From Zychaea mexicana (lineage: Eukaryota; Mucoromycota; Mucoromycetes; Mucorales; Lichtheimiaceae), in contig NW_026516664.1 of assembly GCF_025766255.1 (NCBI RefSeq), positions 1,011,158-1,075,157 on the forward strand: DNA of 64,000 bases, in the 5' to 3' direction. Numbering within the stretch: the stretch's first letter is position 1; each line of letters begins with the position of its first letter. The translations under genes and the position numbers were made by a program. Below the pieces are notes generated by a model. It worked only from the letters and a program-made list of their open reading frames with translations, ran no database searches and had not been told where the DNA came from. Below are positions 11,640 through 22,657 of the stretch, one piece after another.

Positions 11640-13160
11640 TACTGTCACTGAGCTAAAACATTTAGAATACACAATTTGCACATACACAGTTGATCATACG
11701 AAATAAGATACATACACTTAAATGCTTGATATCGCACCGCTAGAAACGTGAGAAAGAGGCGTACCAACAATAAACATCATCCAAGGGCATGAGAGCATTC
11801 TTTTAAAATCTTAGCTCGAAAGCAATAGTATTTTGATAATTCTGTAGATAATGTATATTCTTTTTCTAATCTTCTTGTATAGGCAATTGAATCTTTTTTT
11901 TCCTGCTGTTTTCAGTTAGCAGTTTCCCTACTCATATGGACACTTCATTCTCACGTTTCTTTATCGACTTGACATCTTTCTTGTTTTGCATATATGTGAT
12001 TATCGGCCTTTTCTTTGCAATGTTCCATGACAAAAAGGTTGATAGTAGTGTAAAAAGGAGTCATTACTACAGTAAAGTATGTAACAACGATGTTGAAGCA
12101 TCTTTATAGCACTGTACAAAACTCTGTATCGAAGAACATCAACAAAAAGATGAGCAGAAATACGAAGCCAGATCTTGTTTGTACATAAAACATTGAATTC
12201 TTTCTTCTTGTTTCACATCTTAAAGCTCATGTCTATGCCACATGCATTAATAAGAGAGTCCTGGACAGAACACAATGTTGAGTGTATGGCAGTCCATTCA
12301 CGTGGGTAAGAGCTGGTAGTTGTAGTTCCCAGGCACGATCACAACAGAGAAAACCGCCAATAGTGTCTTCTCTAGCATTCTTTTAGCAGTCAGCATTATT
12401 CATGTTACCCTTCAATTACAAACAAGACATATGTAGTCTGTAAATTAAACTACTTTCCTTCAAATTCTCCATACAATAAGAATGTGTGTCTTAGTTTTCA
12501 TGCGTAGCCAGGCACTTGCTGAAGCCACAGTGAAGGGCAATGATATGGTGTCTGTGTAGTAGCAAACATGTGTATCCTGAAAGAAAGATACTACTTTTTG
12601 CACCAATAAGAGTGCTTGTATTGCCTTTGTAGATGAACGACTGATAAACCTATCGCTAAGAACGGTACATAAGAGACATGTGACGGATAAAAAAGGCAAA
12701 AGTGTTTTTTCTTCTTCTCGTGTAGCAGTAGTACAAGGCGGAGGGTAGATCTTGCCCCAAGTCTAGCATGAATTGAGTGCATTACAGTAAGAATAGAACA
12801 GTGCGCACATGGATTGGTGCCGCAAGCACTTATGTGAATGTGAGTCCAGATCCTTCTTTTTAAAACACCACGAGAAATTACAATGCTTGTGATGGCCGAC
12901 GACGGAACCGAGCTCAAGCCCACCCTTTGCGTGAGTGTGCGCCGTATTATCACACACACACGGATAATGTTTCATGTCATTTTCCATATTTCTCAATCAC
13001 CCACGGTCCGCTCTTTTTTCTCTTCGCGTGAATGTGTATAACATAGTTAGCAATACAGTGGTGAGGTAATACAAACAACCAAGGCAACAAATTAAAGAAG
13101 AGGCAGAAGATCAGAGGAGGGCCTCCCGACTGTCCGGATAAAAGATACACTACACCATAA
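11640..13160. other. Gene-poor region
   Basis: No intact gene was seen. A minus-strand stretch near 12400-12250 reads protein-like (GGFLCCDRAWELQLPALTHV followed by NGLPYTQHCVLSRTLL) and may be another decayed fragment. The open frames at 12460-12996 have no recognisable features. Confidence 0.35.
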
Positions 13161-13162
13161 CA

Positions 13163-13477
13163 ATGGGTCATGGTGACTACACTTCCGCAAACAGAAAGTT
13201 GGTGACATTCATCTTCCCCAAGTGCTGGCTTTCTTCATTCTCGCGTTGTATTGTCATCTCTTTTAACGCTGAACCTTATCGTGCTATGTAGCTTTGCGCT
13301 AGCAGCAGCCGAGGGCGAAAATAAACCTGTTATAAATAGAAGAGCGAGGGATTGGCAAGAGAAAAATATTGGAAAAACGGATCCGACTCCGAGTGGTGCA
13401 GAATTGGATCGGTTCATTTCATTTGGTATACGAACATCGCGATGTTGTTGCATGTTGTTGTTGATTTTTTATAGAGG
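13163..13477 (+). pseudogene. Small two-helix membrane protein gene, frame broken at two homopolymers
   Basis: The ATG at 13163 opens MGHGDYTSANRKLVTFIFP. After a C4 run the hydrophobic frame continues one base out of register (QVLAFFILALYCHLF), and after a T4 run it shifts again to LTLNLIVLCSFALAAAEGEN and a soluble tail containing RARDWQEKN and DPTPSGAELDRFISF. An intron with donor GTATAC at 13426 and acceptor TTTTTATAG adds ED and a TGA. One missing base at each homopolymer would explain the breaks, giving a protein of about 90 residues with two membrane helices. Sequencing or assembly undercalls are as likely as true decay. I do not recognise the family. A polyadenylation-like AATAAA is missing close by, but AAATAAATGA lies near 13779. 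Confidence 0.45.
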
Positions 13478-13499
13478 ATTGAAATGATGTGTTCAAGAA

Positions 13500-14169
13500 G
13501 AAAGTTTCTACACTGCACTGATTGGTCCGATGGTCACACGGGTCGCCCACTATCGCCAGTTGCTGCTTTTTGTTGTTGATGTTGTTGGTGTAATACGAAT
13601 GTCATGCCGATTGCCTTTAAAAAGGTGGCGTGGTTACCACAGGGTTCTATTTCTAGTAGTGAACCGTCGTCGCCGTTCTCGCCGTTGCTAGGGCAACGTG
13701 TGCCTATGCTATTAGTTGCCATGAGTTACTACAACATCTGTTTATCGAGAGAGATCGATGTGCCCATTATCCAATGTAAATAAATGATGCTTTCTTCTAT
13801 GTTTTGTTTGCGGGGATTACTGAATGGTGTGGGAAACTATGATGAAAATACCTTTTTTAAAAGAAAAACAAAACAAAAACGGACTGACGGTGGAAGGTGC
13901 CGGCCCGCTTCAACCTCTCTGTTATCTAGCTAACTATTTCAGAGGCAGCTAAAGAGCAAAAAAGAGAGAGAGAGAGAGAAAAAAAAAGGAGACAGAAAGG
14001 GGGGTCTGTGCTTCATCCGCGGGGAGAAAAGCTTCCCACGAAAGATAAAAAAAGTTGGCGTAAAAATGCAACAAGGACCGGCCCATATAAAAATGTGCCC
14101 AGTCTTCCATTCGACTTCGAAACCTCATTTTTGGTCTATTTTTCTCTTTTTTAATCAGAAAAAAAAAAC
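13500..14169. other. OXR1-like gene upstream region
   Basis: Contains A-rich runs and a GA-repeat near 13965-13980 close to the rightward start at 14170, typical of fungal core promoters and leaders. A further C-to-T-rich stretch lies near 14130-14150. No gene was seen. Confidence 0.4.
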
Positions 14170-15747
14170 ATGAAACTTTCAGCATCTCCATCATTGCCAT
14201 CAATTATCGTAAACACAACAACAGCGACCAATGTGAAACAACAGCCTCACCATATCATTGCAGCAGTCCTGGACACTTCGCCTATCCAATGCACCCAATT
14301 CTATTATTTCGACGAAGGCGGTACAACAACAGCAGCAGCAGCACCTACAACTTCTACGACGACAGCAAAAGCTAACGTTGTTTTACGCTCCTCTTCTTCA
14401 AACACCCTTACTCGACACCTCGAAATGCATGATGAGCGGCGACAAAGAGAGACAATGGTGCGGCGAAGCAGCACCGGCTTGTTTAGTTCGTTATCGCTTT
14501 CGACTAGCACCAGCACAGTCAGCACGGCCAGCACGGCCAGCTCTAGCAGCGCTAGCAGCGACGAAGATGAAGAACAAGTGAACGATGACGAACGCGAGCA
14601 GAAAAAGTCGATCCTTAGTGCTGCAACTGCTACCCAATATCCATCCATCAAGCTCACACAGCGTCTGCCGCATACGTCCGGATGTCTTGACGTGAACATG
14701 GCCGAACGTGTACGTTTTGATTTATTTCATTTTTGGCTGTTTTTTTTGCGAAGAACAGAAATATAAAAGAGCACGTTTCAGCACAAAGATATAAAACCAA
14801 ACGCTTTACTGATTGTACGTATTTTAATATTGATAAACAATAGCTTCGAAGTCATTTTCCATCACGCGTAGCAGTATGCTCCGAATGGTCATTGCTGTAC
14901 AGTATGGACCAACATGGAGCGAGTCTACAGACCATGTATCGCCAGCTATCACAGCACCACGGCCCTTGTGTGCTAGTTATTCAGACCATTGACGACGAGG
15001 TAATTGATTCGCAATAGCAGAATCGTTGGTGACGATAATATGATGTTATTTCGAAAATTCTTTTGAAGAACGAAAATAATAAACTTGTTACTTCATATGC
15101 ATAACAAATCGTAGATCTTTGGCGCCTACTTATCAGAACCAGTACATGTCCAGTCACGATATTATGGATCAGGCGAATGGTAAGTAATATTGGTTGAGCC
15201 TTTTGCACAAAAAACAGGAGTATTATCAGACATGTAGCTACATGTAAATAAACAAGCACCAAAGAACGGGAATGATTTCTAACATCTTTTTTTTTGACAC
15301 AGTTTCCTTTGGAGGTTGGATTCCTCCTCGTCGTCGACCAACAACGGCATGCATGTAGCTGATCAAGATATTGATGTGCTATCTACTGCTGCTGCTGCTG
15401 CTGCTGCTGCTAATACAGAATCCAGCGTACTACCTCTGGATATCTATCGTTGGACAGGCAAAAACGACTATTTATGCTATTCTGCTCGAGACTACATCAG
15501 CATGGGTGGCGGGTAAGTTTAAATTGTACTCGGTGCATATATGGGTAAGAATAAACCCGTAGCTATTCAATTGTTGCTGATCACACACACACATATTCCT
15601 AATAGAGATGGCCGCGTGGCGATCTGGCTCGACGAAGATTTGCTCCAAGGACACACAGAATCATGTGCCACGTTTGATAACAAACCCCTAGCGACTAGCT
15701 CAAAGTTCGAATGCCTCGCATTGGAAGTATGGGGCTTTCGATACTAA
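14170..15747 (+). CDS. OXR1: TLDc-domain protein, OXR1-type
   Basis: Five exons from the ATG at 14170 to the TAA at 15745-15747. The first 170 or so residues are low-complexity Thr/Ser/Gln and acidic, ending LDVNMAER. The spliced TLDc domain follows: LRSHFPSRVAVCSEWSLLYS, DQHGASLQTMYRQL, CVLVIQTIDDE, IFGAYLSEPVHVQSRYYGSG, ECFLWRLDSS, YRWTGKNDYLCYSARDYISM, GRVAIWLDEDLLQGHTESC, ATFDNKPLATSSKFECLALE and VWGF at the end. These are the conserved blocks of the OXR1/TLDc family, including the C-terminal VWGF. TLDc proteins protect against oxidative damage and bind the V-ATPase; in yeast Oxr1 promotes V1-Vo disassembly. The Thr/Ala runs in exon 1 and the poly-Ala insert inside the domain (near 15388-15412) vary widely among fungi. 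Confidence 0.9.
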
Positions 15748-16217
15748 AAGCATACCATTGATACCCTTCTCTTTATACATATCGCACGTCTCATATACAT
15801 ACCGTCAGCAAAATCATTTCATCTTTAACCAAACTACTACCTGGCTTCATCTCACCTTCAAAGGCATACCCTCAACAATTATATCCCATTTTCTCTCCTC
15901 TCTCTCTCTCTATCTCTCTTTGTATAATCTTCTCTCTGCATTTCTCTCTTTTGTCTATCTATTACTCACTTTCTCCAAAAAATCAGTTCTCCTTTTGCTT
16001 TTAAAAAATAATATGCTTGCTTTATTATTATTATGATTATTATCAGGGTCAAACAGATTGTGCAATTGATTCGGGATAATAGACAATATTAGCAAAAACG
16101 CTACACATGCACGCATGCATGCATATATGGCGCTACGAGAAAAATAAAATAAAAAACAAAGGTATATTTACACAATTTTTTCTGTCGTTGTTGTGGAGCG
16201 CAGGGGAATTATGAACA
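15748..16217. other. Convergent 3' regions of OXR1-like and PIP-motif genes
   Basis: Two genes converge here, so this holds both 3' UTRs. A CT-rich tract lies at about 15893-15925 and an AT-rich run near 16005-16040. No gene was seen. Confidence 0.5.
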
Positions 16218-17135
16218 TCATAACAATAGCTCGTCCGCAATCTGCTTGAGGAAAGCAATCGATTCGTCCGCTGTCAGCTGCCGTCGTACCGTTACAACAA
16301 CGATTTGTTGCTGTTCTTGCTCTTCATCCTTATTCTCAACCAATGGTATCTTGTACAGTGGAGGGTTATTGACCGTTAATAATTGTTGGAACTTTAGCAA
16401 GAATTCGTGATCTACTGTAATTTTCGTCTTTTTGGTAGCCTGTCGTCCTTGTCGCAACGTGCTTTTTGTCACCGCCACTGCGCAGCACTCTTCGTCGTTA
16501 TTGATATTATCGTCACTATCGTCGTCATGCTTTCGTCGTCGACTGGATTGCTTTAATAGATTACAATCATCGTCTTCATTCTTGTTTCGGTGCTGGCTGT
16601 ACTCTTGAACCATCCGCTGCCATAATTCCTGAAAAGACAGTTGTTTTCGCACTCGCCGTTGATCTGCATCAATCTCCATAGAGGCGTCTTGTTGCTTGGC
16701 TGTGAAATAACGCGTGATAGGTCCCGTTACTGGCTTTTTTGTTGCTGCTACTGGCCGTGCCGTTGGTCCTTTACCGCATTTCTTTGGCGTTTTTGTCATG
16801 GCCAAGGGCAAAGTAGATTGTCTAGTTCTCGTTGTAACAGTAGTGATGGTATGAATCTTGGTGCTCTTAGTGGCGAGGAATAGGGATGGCTTTTGCAATT
16901 GTGATGGCTCAGAATTGCTGGTAGGTGCACAGAGCCAGGGCACAGCTTGATGTTGTTGATGTAGTGCGGAATGCTTGTAGGAGGAAGGAGTAGAGGAAGA
17001 AGCGTCGACGGTTCCAGCGTCGAAAGCAATGGACTTTACTCGTTGTTGTGCAGATTCTCCTTTGGATTGCGGTGCATGCTGCTGCTGTGGTGCATGTTTC
17101 TGTGTATGGAATCCAAAAGCATCAAGGGTACTCAT
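16218..17135 (-). CDS. Hypothetical protein with degenerate PCNA-binding (PIP-like) motif
   Basis: Single-exon gene of 305 codons. I do not recognise a family. The N-terminal 130 residues are Gln/His/Ser/Thr-rich and look disordered. A basic stretch (MTKTPKKCGKG) leads into VTGPITRYFTAK at residues 136-147, where I140, Y143 and F144 sit at the PIP-box spacing (x-x-x-I-x-x-aromatic-aromatic) but the usual first Gln is Thr. Next comes an acidic, Asp/Asn-rich middle with a bipartite basic cluster (SSRRRKHDDD), a likely nuclear signal. The C-terminal 65 residues are more ordered (FLLKFQQLL, LTADESIAFLKQIADELLL). Three ACGCG elements lie 224-281 nt upstream. Together these suggest a nuclear S-phase protein, but that is inference. 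The C-terminus gives no fold I can name. Confidence 0.6.
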   Translation of the reverse strand: MSTLDAFGFHTQKHAPQQQHAPQSKGESAQQRVKSIAFDAGTVDASSSTPSSYKHSALHQQHQAVPWLCAPTSNSEPSQLQKPSLFLATKSTKIHTITTVTTRTRQSTLPLAMTKTPKKCGKGPTARPVAATKKPVTGPITRYFTAKQQDASMEIDADQRRVRKQLSFQELWQRMVQEYSQHRNKNEDDDCNLLKQSSRRRKHDDDSDDNINNDEECCAVAVTKSTLRQGRQATKKTKITVDHEFLLKFQQLLTVNNPPLYKIPLVENKDEEQEQQQIVVVTVRRQLTADESIAFLKQIADELLL

Positions 17136-17358
17136 GAAGGTATGTTAGCTCTGTATGTAGTAGCCCGTTGGTCAGGTTTTGAGAGAAGGCTATTATAGAA
17201 GCAGAAGGAATGGACGAAGAGAAGAGGAAAGGCACACAAGTGGTAGAAGTAGCACAATGATAAAAGAGAAGCACAATGAATAGTACGCACTGTGTTAGAC
17301 ACTACAAGCAACCGGAGTTTGTCACACAAAAAGATTTTTTTCGCAGGTACAAGTGCGT

Positions 17359-17416
17359 ACGCGACAAAAAAATTCCCGATCCAGATCTACACGCGACTGG
17401 TGCCTTATGCACGCGT
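17359..17416 (-). promoter_or_regulatory. Cluster of three MCB-like ACGCG elements
   Basis: ACGCGA at 17359-17364, ACGCGA at 17391-17396 and ACGCGT at 17411-17416 lie within 58 bases, 224-281 nt upstream of the leftward gene starting at 17135. No rightward gene begins nearby. ACGCGT is the MluI cell-cycle box bound by MBF-type factors in ascomycete yeasts. Use by this fungus is inferred. Confidence 0.5.
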
Positions 17417-17562
17417 TTTCGATAAGCAATGTCAATAAAACACGTACAGTTAATAATCGATTTATTTTTGCTTCTATAGTATTACAGGATCTTCGTAGTT
17501 GAACACATCAAGAATTTATTTTACAGCTCGATGTTGCATATTATGGCATTTTATCTTTACTA

Positions 17563-17859
17563 GGAAGTGCCAAAAAGCAAGACAGTTACGAATGCGATTC
17601 CTTTTCCAGCAGGGCCTTCATAGTCATCGCGTAACCTACATCGGTGATGGCAATAAGACTGTGTTCACAAGCATGACCTAGTCCTGGGAGCACATCATAA
17701 CCGGAGCATAAGCCAACACGTAAAGCGGTTTCTTTAGTTTACGTAGCCTTTCGAAATCCAAATGCGTGGCGTGTCACACTTGACATGTTCTTCACAAGAT
17801 ATTCCGGTAAAATTCCATGAGCATGATGCTCTTTTATACCATCTTCAGGTTTCTTGTAC
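17563..17859 (-). pseudogene. M20-family amidohydrolase/peptidase fragment
   Basis: On the minus strand a single frame reads YKKPEDGIKEHHAHGILPEY, then SSVTRHAFGF, an in-frame TAA, and ALRVGLCSGYDVLPGLGHAC followed by EHSLIAITDVGYAMTMKALL. After a frame change it reads KGIAFVTVLLFGTS. This matches the M20D hallmark region (VTRHAFG, then YDALPGIGHACGHNLIA, then a VLLGTPAEE-type strand). The metal-site Cys and first His are kept, but the second GHN has become EHS. With a stop, a frameshift and no further domain, it is a relic of roughly 100 codons out of a usual 400. Family members hydrolyse N-acyl amino acids or dipeptides. Confidence 0.7.
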
Positions 17860-17869
17860 AGCTAAGAAA

Positions 17870-18295
17870 CATGCTATAACAGCAAGTTTGATAAGTATGT
17901 ATACAATAATGGGTTACATACAAAGATCATTCAAGGAGCTCACTCGAAAAAGAGGAAAAGAATGTAAATTACATCAACACTAATTTCTCGTGGTTCAACA
18001 GTAGATCTATCACAAATTTCTCAGTATGAAGTGACAACTTTCAGGTCTATGTTCTGACAGTGAAATGCTAAAAGTGCGGAAACTTCAAAATATAAAATGT
18101 AATATGAAGCACCGGTCCACTTTGTTCTTCTTTTTAGATTACATACTATTGTTTTGTAGAAGGAGGAGGCGAAACTATAATGTACAGTAGTACGGAAATA
18201 TATAGTACGGGAAGAGAAAACCTAGTTGAGAAAAGGAACATAGAAGAAAGAAGCGAAGTGTATGAGAGGATTTGGGTATATACTATACAACATTA
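17870..18295. other. 3' region of Kelch gene and unassigned sequence
   Basis: AT-rich and without coding signal. It should include the 3' UTR of the leftward Kelch gene and possibly further decayed M20 sequence. Confidence 0.4.
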
Positions 18296-20546
18296 TTAAT
18301 CGATAGAAAAATTGCTTATTTGCGGAAGATATGCACTACTGCTCAAATCCAACACATTGATTTGATTATAGAGCTGTCTCCCATCGTAGCCACCGTTCAA
18401 AAACAGCCTACTGTCATACAGGAGCATCGTATGATATCCACGAGGTGTAGGTGCCTGCCCATACACTTTACGTGTTTCCCATGTCATTGTTGCTAGGAGC
18501 GCAAGAATATAATAATGGTGGTTAGTTAACTCTTCCTTAATGCTTACAATTACTCTGAGCTAATTGCATCACTACTAACCAAGGTTTAGTAGTAAGAGAT
18601 CATCACAATAGCGTGTACCGTCGTGTCCACCAGTTATAAACAAATATGATCCAACAGCAACGGCAGCATGGGATAATCGCTTTAAACGGGCCGGTTGCTG
18701 AGCTCCTCTTTGAACGTCGACTTTCGTCCATGTATTCGTTTCTATTTCACATGTTAATAGTGTAAGTTACATCGCCTCTTCCCGACTGGTAATGGTTATA
18801 CATTACTTTGCTTACCCAAATTTAATATATTTACATCATCAAAGGTATCATGTCCATCACTGCCTCCAAAAACGATCAATCGATCCTTGACAAGTGTAGA
18901 CGTATGGTATCCGCGTGGTAACGGCTTAGTACCCTTGACATCAATGGGTGTCCATGTCATTGCATCCAAATTAAGCGCATGCAGATCGTTGAGAGCTCGA
19001 TCTGTATCACCCCCACCAAATATGTACAATGTGTCCTGCCAAACAATGGATGAGTGCGCCCTGCGCGGTGACGGGGGTGGCCCTAGTACATCCGGTTTAC
19101 TCCAGATCATAGATGCTACACGACGGTATAAACAGGTTGTATAAAATCAATACTACAGTCGTTTAAGAACTCGTATAATGAATGAGTATATACCAGTATC
19201 GAGGACATAGAGATCATTAGTATAGTTTAGTCCGTCACCACCTCCAAACATGTATATTTTCCCTTGATGTGCCACCATACTGTGCGCACGTGATGGTGGA
19301 GGTCGATCACCATATACGGTCGGTCGAATCCATTTAAACGTATCTATCATTTTTGAATATATACATGCCACAAAAGGGAAGACCGTTAATACCCTTTGCA
19401 GCTCTTTACATCAGAGGGTAATATTCCCCACTTCGTCTCTATTATCCCTTTTTTCTTCTAGGTCCGAAAAATAACTTACCCAGTTCCAATGCATAAAGTG
19501 TTTCCGAGCATCCATGACTATCTGTGCCACCAAAAACATACATTAAATCATCCACAACAACACTCGCATGTGCTCGCAGTGGCCGAGGTACCGCACCATG
19601 CACTGCAGGTCGTGACCAATACATGGCAGGCGGAGGGGCCCACATTATGTCCACATCGTTTGAAACGACTAGATTTTTCATTCGTTTCGGCTGCTGTTGA
19701 TGCTGCTGTTGATTCGATTTTTTCTGCGAGGAAAACAATGAAGTCGATTGTTGATTGAACGAACTACTATTGTCACTGTGCATTGAACATATCGGCGATC
19801 GACTACTCCGACCAGCAGTTGTAGTAGGTGTCGTTGGTGGCGATTGTTTTGTTGCGTGCCTATAATGGTCTCGTTGCTGTTGAACTGATCAAGACACGAG
19901 AAATATCGTTAAATTGGGATACGCAGAGCTGTCAACGAGATACGTAGAGGAATCTGCAAAAGTCCTTATATGATACTCACTCATCACATCTGACATCGCG
20001 CCACCGTTGACTCCTCCTGTACCCGATGTTTGTGAATACTGTTGGTTGTCGAAAGAAGCCGTACTGCTACTCCTTGTTGTTTCTGAAAAAACTCCAAAAT
20101 CATCTTCTTCGCGTACAGCGCTCATCCAGTGCGCCATTGAAGAATCGGCTAATCTATCGCCCGGAAACTTAAGCTTTTTCTTCTTCTTTTTAAATCACAC
20201 CATAATCTCCCTGTCCTTTTCTTTGGTATTGCCGTCCATTCTTTTTTGTTCCGCTGGAAAGAGAATGCATGACATACCTTGGAGATGACATGGCACCTGA
20301 GGACATGAATCGTCGAGGTAAGCTATGACTGTTATAGTTGTTGTTGCTGTGGTTACTATTTGCTGGTGCTGTACCCATCGACGACGACGACGACGACGTG
20401 GCCGATGATGCAGATGAAAGCGATCGTTTAACTCGAGATATTAAGCTGATTTTTGCACCAGGAACCTCGAGGGTACTTGAGGATAATGACTTTGCTTTCA
20501 TCAGCAACGTATCGCTTGTTGCTGAAGATGAATGATCTGATGACAT
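18296..20546 (-). CDS. Kelch-repeat protein (beta-propeller)
   Basis: Starts at the ATG at 20546 (MSSDHSSSATSDTLL) and ends with TAA at 18296-18298. The first 190 or so residues are Ser-rich, basic and probably disordered. An intron with donor GTATGT joins SSGAMSSPR to LADSSMAHWMSAVREEDDFG. After a Gln-rich linker come about six Kelch units, each an exon or part of one: MYWSRPAVHGAVPRPLRAHA with LMYVFGGTDSHGC; FKWIRPTVYGDRPPPSRAHS with IYMFGGGDG; MIWSKPDVLGPPPSPRRAHS with LYIFGGGDTD; MTWTPIDVKGTKPLPRGYHT with LIVFGGSDG; TWTKVDVQRG with LFITGGHDG; MTWETRKVYGQAPTPRGYHT with LFLNGGYDG. The paired glycines and spaced aromatics are diagnostic. No C-terminal coiled coil follows, unlike Tea1/Kel1. 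Role unknown; a scaffold in polarity or signalling is possible. Confidence 0.85.
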
Positions 20547-22657
20547 GATGAGTTCAAAAAAAACGTAGGAAAAACCGTGGGACGAGGATGAGAAGGAAGT
20601 GAGGGGAGGAGTTTTGGATAACGCTGATGCGGCTTTGAGAAGGAGAGATGTGTCTTTGTATGCGACTGTGTAAATATACAAAGTGTCGAAAGGGAGGAAT
20701 GAGAGAGGAGGATGTGATTTTTGTAAGATAAGGAGACGAAAGAGGAGGGGAAGAAGAGAGAGAGAGAGAGAAAGACGAGATGGGAGAAAAAAAGCCTTTC
20801 ATCATTTCTTGTGTCATGCAAAGAATTGGACAGTGTGTAACGTACCCCGCGGTAGCTATGGAAACCTCCAAGCCTTCATGTTGTGACCATGACGATGATG
20901 ACCTTTCTGCTTGTTATGGAGAATTCTTTTGTATTGTTCTACCTTTCGGACAGAAGCGACAATTCAATAGGATCTAATACTGCTACTGTTACTGAGCATG
21001 TCTTTTGAGGTTTGACTTGTTTGTTTTTTGTTAAACATATGATGTACCTGCCGATAAAGCCTTCTGCTGATTATACTTTCGCTTGTGTACAACAGTCAGC
21101 AAGTTAGTAGCTCCGTAACGATCGAGACAAAGTGTTGCTTTTCTTCACACACCAAAAAGCTGGATAAAATGCTGGTCCGTTGTGTGGGCAGCCTTGCCGG
21201 TTGTATGTACTGCTGTGCTATTGGACCGTGCTATTACTCATTATGCTTACTTGTTTTAGCCTGTGAGTTTTGTTTCTGTGTGTGAAATACCCTTGCTTTT
21301 TAACAGAAAAGTAGTGATCTAGTGCTCTATAATTTGCTAAACAGTAGTACTTGTTAAAGCATCTATTATACAAGCACGTATGTATCCAATGGCAACGCAT
21401 ACACTACACCCACCTCCAGCTACTATCTTAAAGAGCATTTTTGATGCTGCGTGTGGGGCTGTTGATGATGTGTGGGGTATAAATTAGATTACAGGCTATG
21501 TGATCCGTGTACATGCGTATTACATGTCATACGTACACTGACCTGATGACCCAGAAAAAAACCTTATTTTAGTAACCCATCTTCTGTTTGCTCCCTGAAC
21601 TTGTCTGAACGTGTAAAAGATATAAACATGTAAAATTAAGCTCACACCGTTTGTTGATACACAGAAAGACAGCCTTCACCACTCGTGAACAATTAACAGT
21701 GACACAGAGAAAAGAGTATCAGCACACTTTTCATGAGAGCCGTTAGCGTAAACTGTTATACCTGCGACGACCTTCTCTAAGCAACTTATAACTGCGCAAA
21801 GGGACTGCCAAAATCTATGTAGCTCTTACACGTTTCAGTTCGTTGCTACTAAGATCAAGTTCATGGGAGGACACTGTCTATGTCTTCATAAAGTAAGCGA
21901 TGATAAATGAGTTCAAATAGCATATATAAAGATTGCTTTTTCACCATCTTTGTGACACATACTGATCGTTCCCAACTCCCTCAGGAAGCAATTGCAGCCA
22001 AACGCGATCAACGAAAATCAAGCGCACCCTTGCAAGAGAAGCCAGGACTAAGCCAGTTACTACGTACTTCACGCGCTCATAGAAACGTTTAAATGCCTGA
22101 TGACACAGAACTTTACAGACTATGCTCCATCGACAAGTTCTACAGCATACAATAACAACAAACATACAAGACAGCTCCTGGTGGTACCTATCGGTCTAGA
22201 CATAATCTAACAAGATAATCACTAGCTATCGGCCGTTTATATAACTCTACTGCTCCGTTCCCTTTGCTTTTTAGAATTAAAGTTGTCAGTGGTAACACTT
22301 TTTGCACAATCAGAATCAAATATCAGAGTGCCAAAAGCTTTTGGTATCCGTGCCGGATGAGGTAACAAAGTGATTTCAGCTTGCAAAACACTATCAACAG
22401 CATAATGCTAGTACACTTTTAGCAACAGTTCAAGAACGCAGTGGTTGAAGTTGTGGTGGTTCATGCAAGGGATACATCGTCGACGACCAATGCTAATAAA
22501 AACACACAAGCGTTATTGATACGTCGTAATATTGATGAGAACCAGTTATTGTATTTGATCAATGGATTTTATTCATTATCTCCAATGGAATCATCAAAAG
22601 GATGGAATCATCAAAGGGTGGGGGAGAGAGAAGGTATATAAACGCTGCTATACGTGT
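20547..22657. other. Long intergenic region upstream of Kelch gene, 3' side of alpha-tubulin
   Basis: No gene was recognised in 2.1 kb. Close to the Kelch start lie purine-rich runs on the plus strand (a GA repeat near 20756-20772), which read as pyrimidine tracts in the leftward direction, a common fungal promoter feature. Short open frames at 21085 and 21907 carry no recognisable domain. The right end is the alpha-tubulin 3' UTR. Confidence 0.45.

Noticed and set aside
12460..12996. Overlapping minus-strand open frames up to 122 codons
   Set aside because: No domain, no splice logic and no composition typical of protein.
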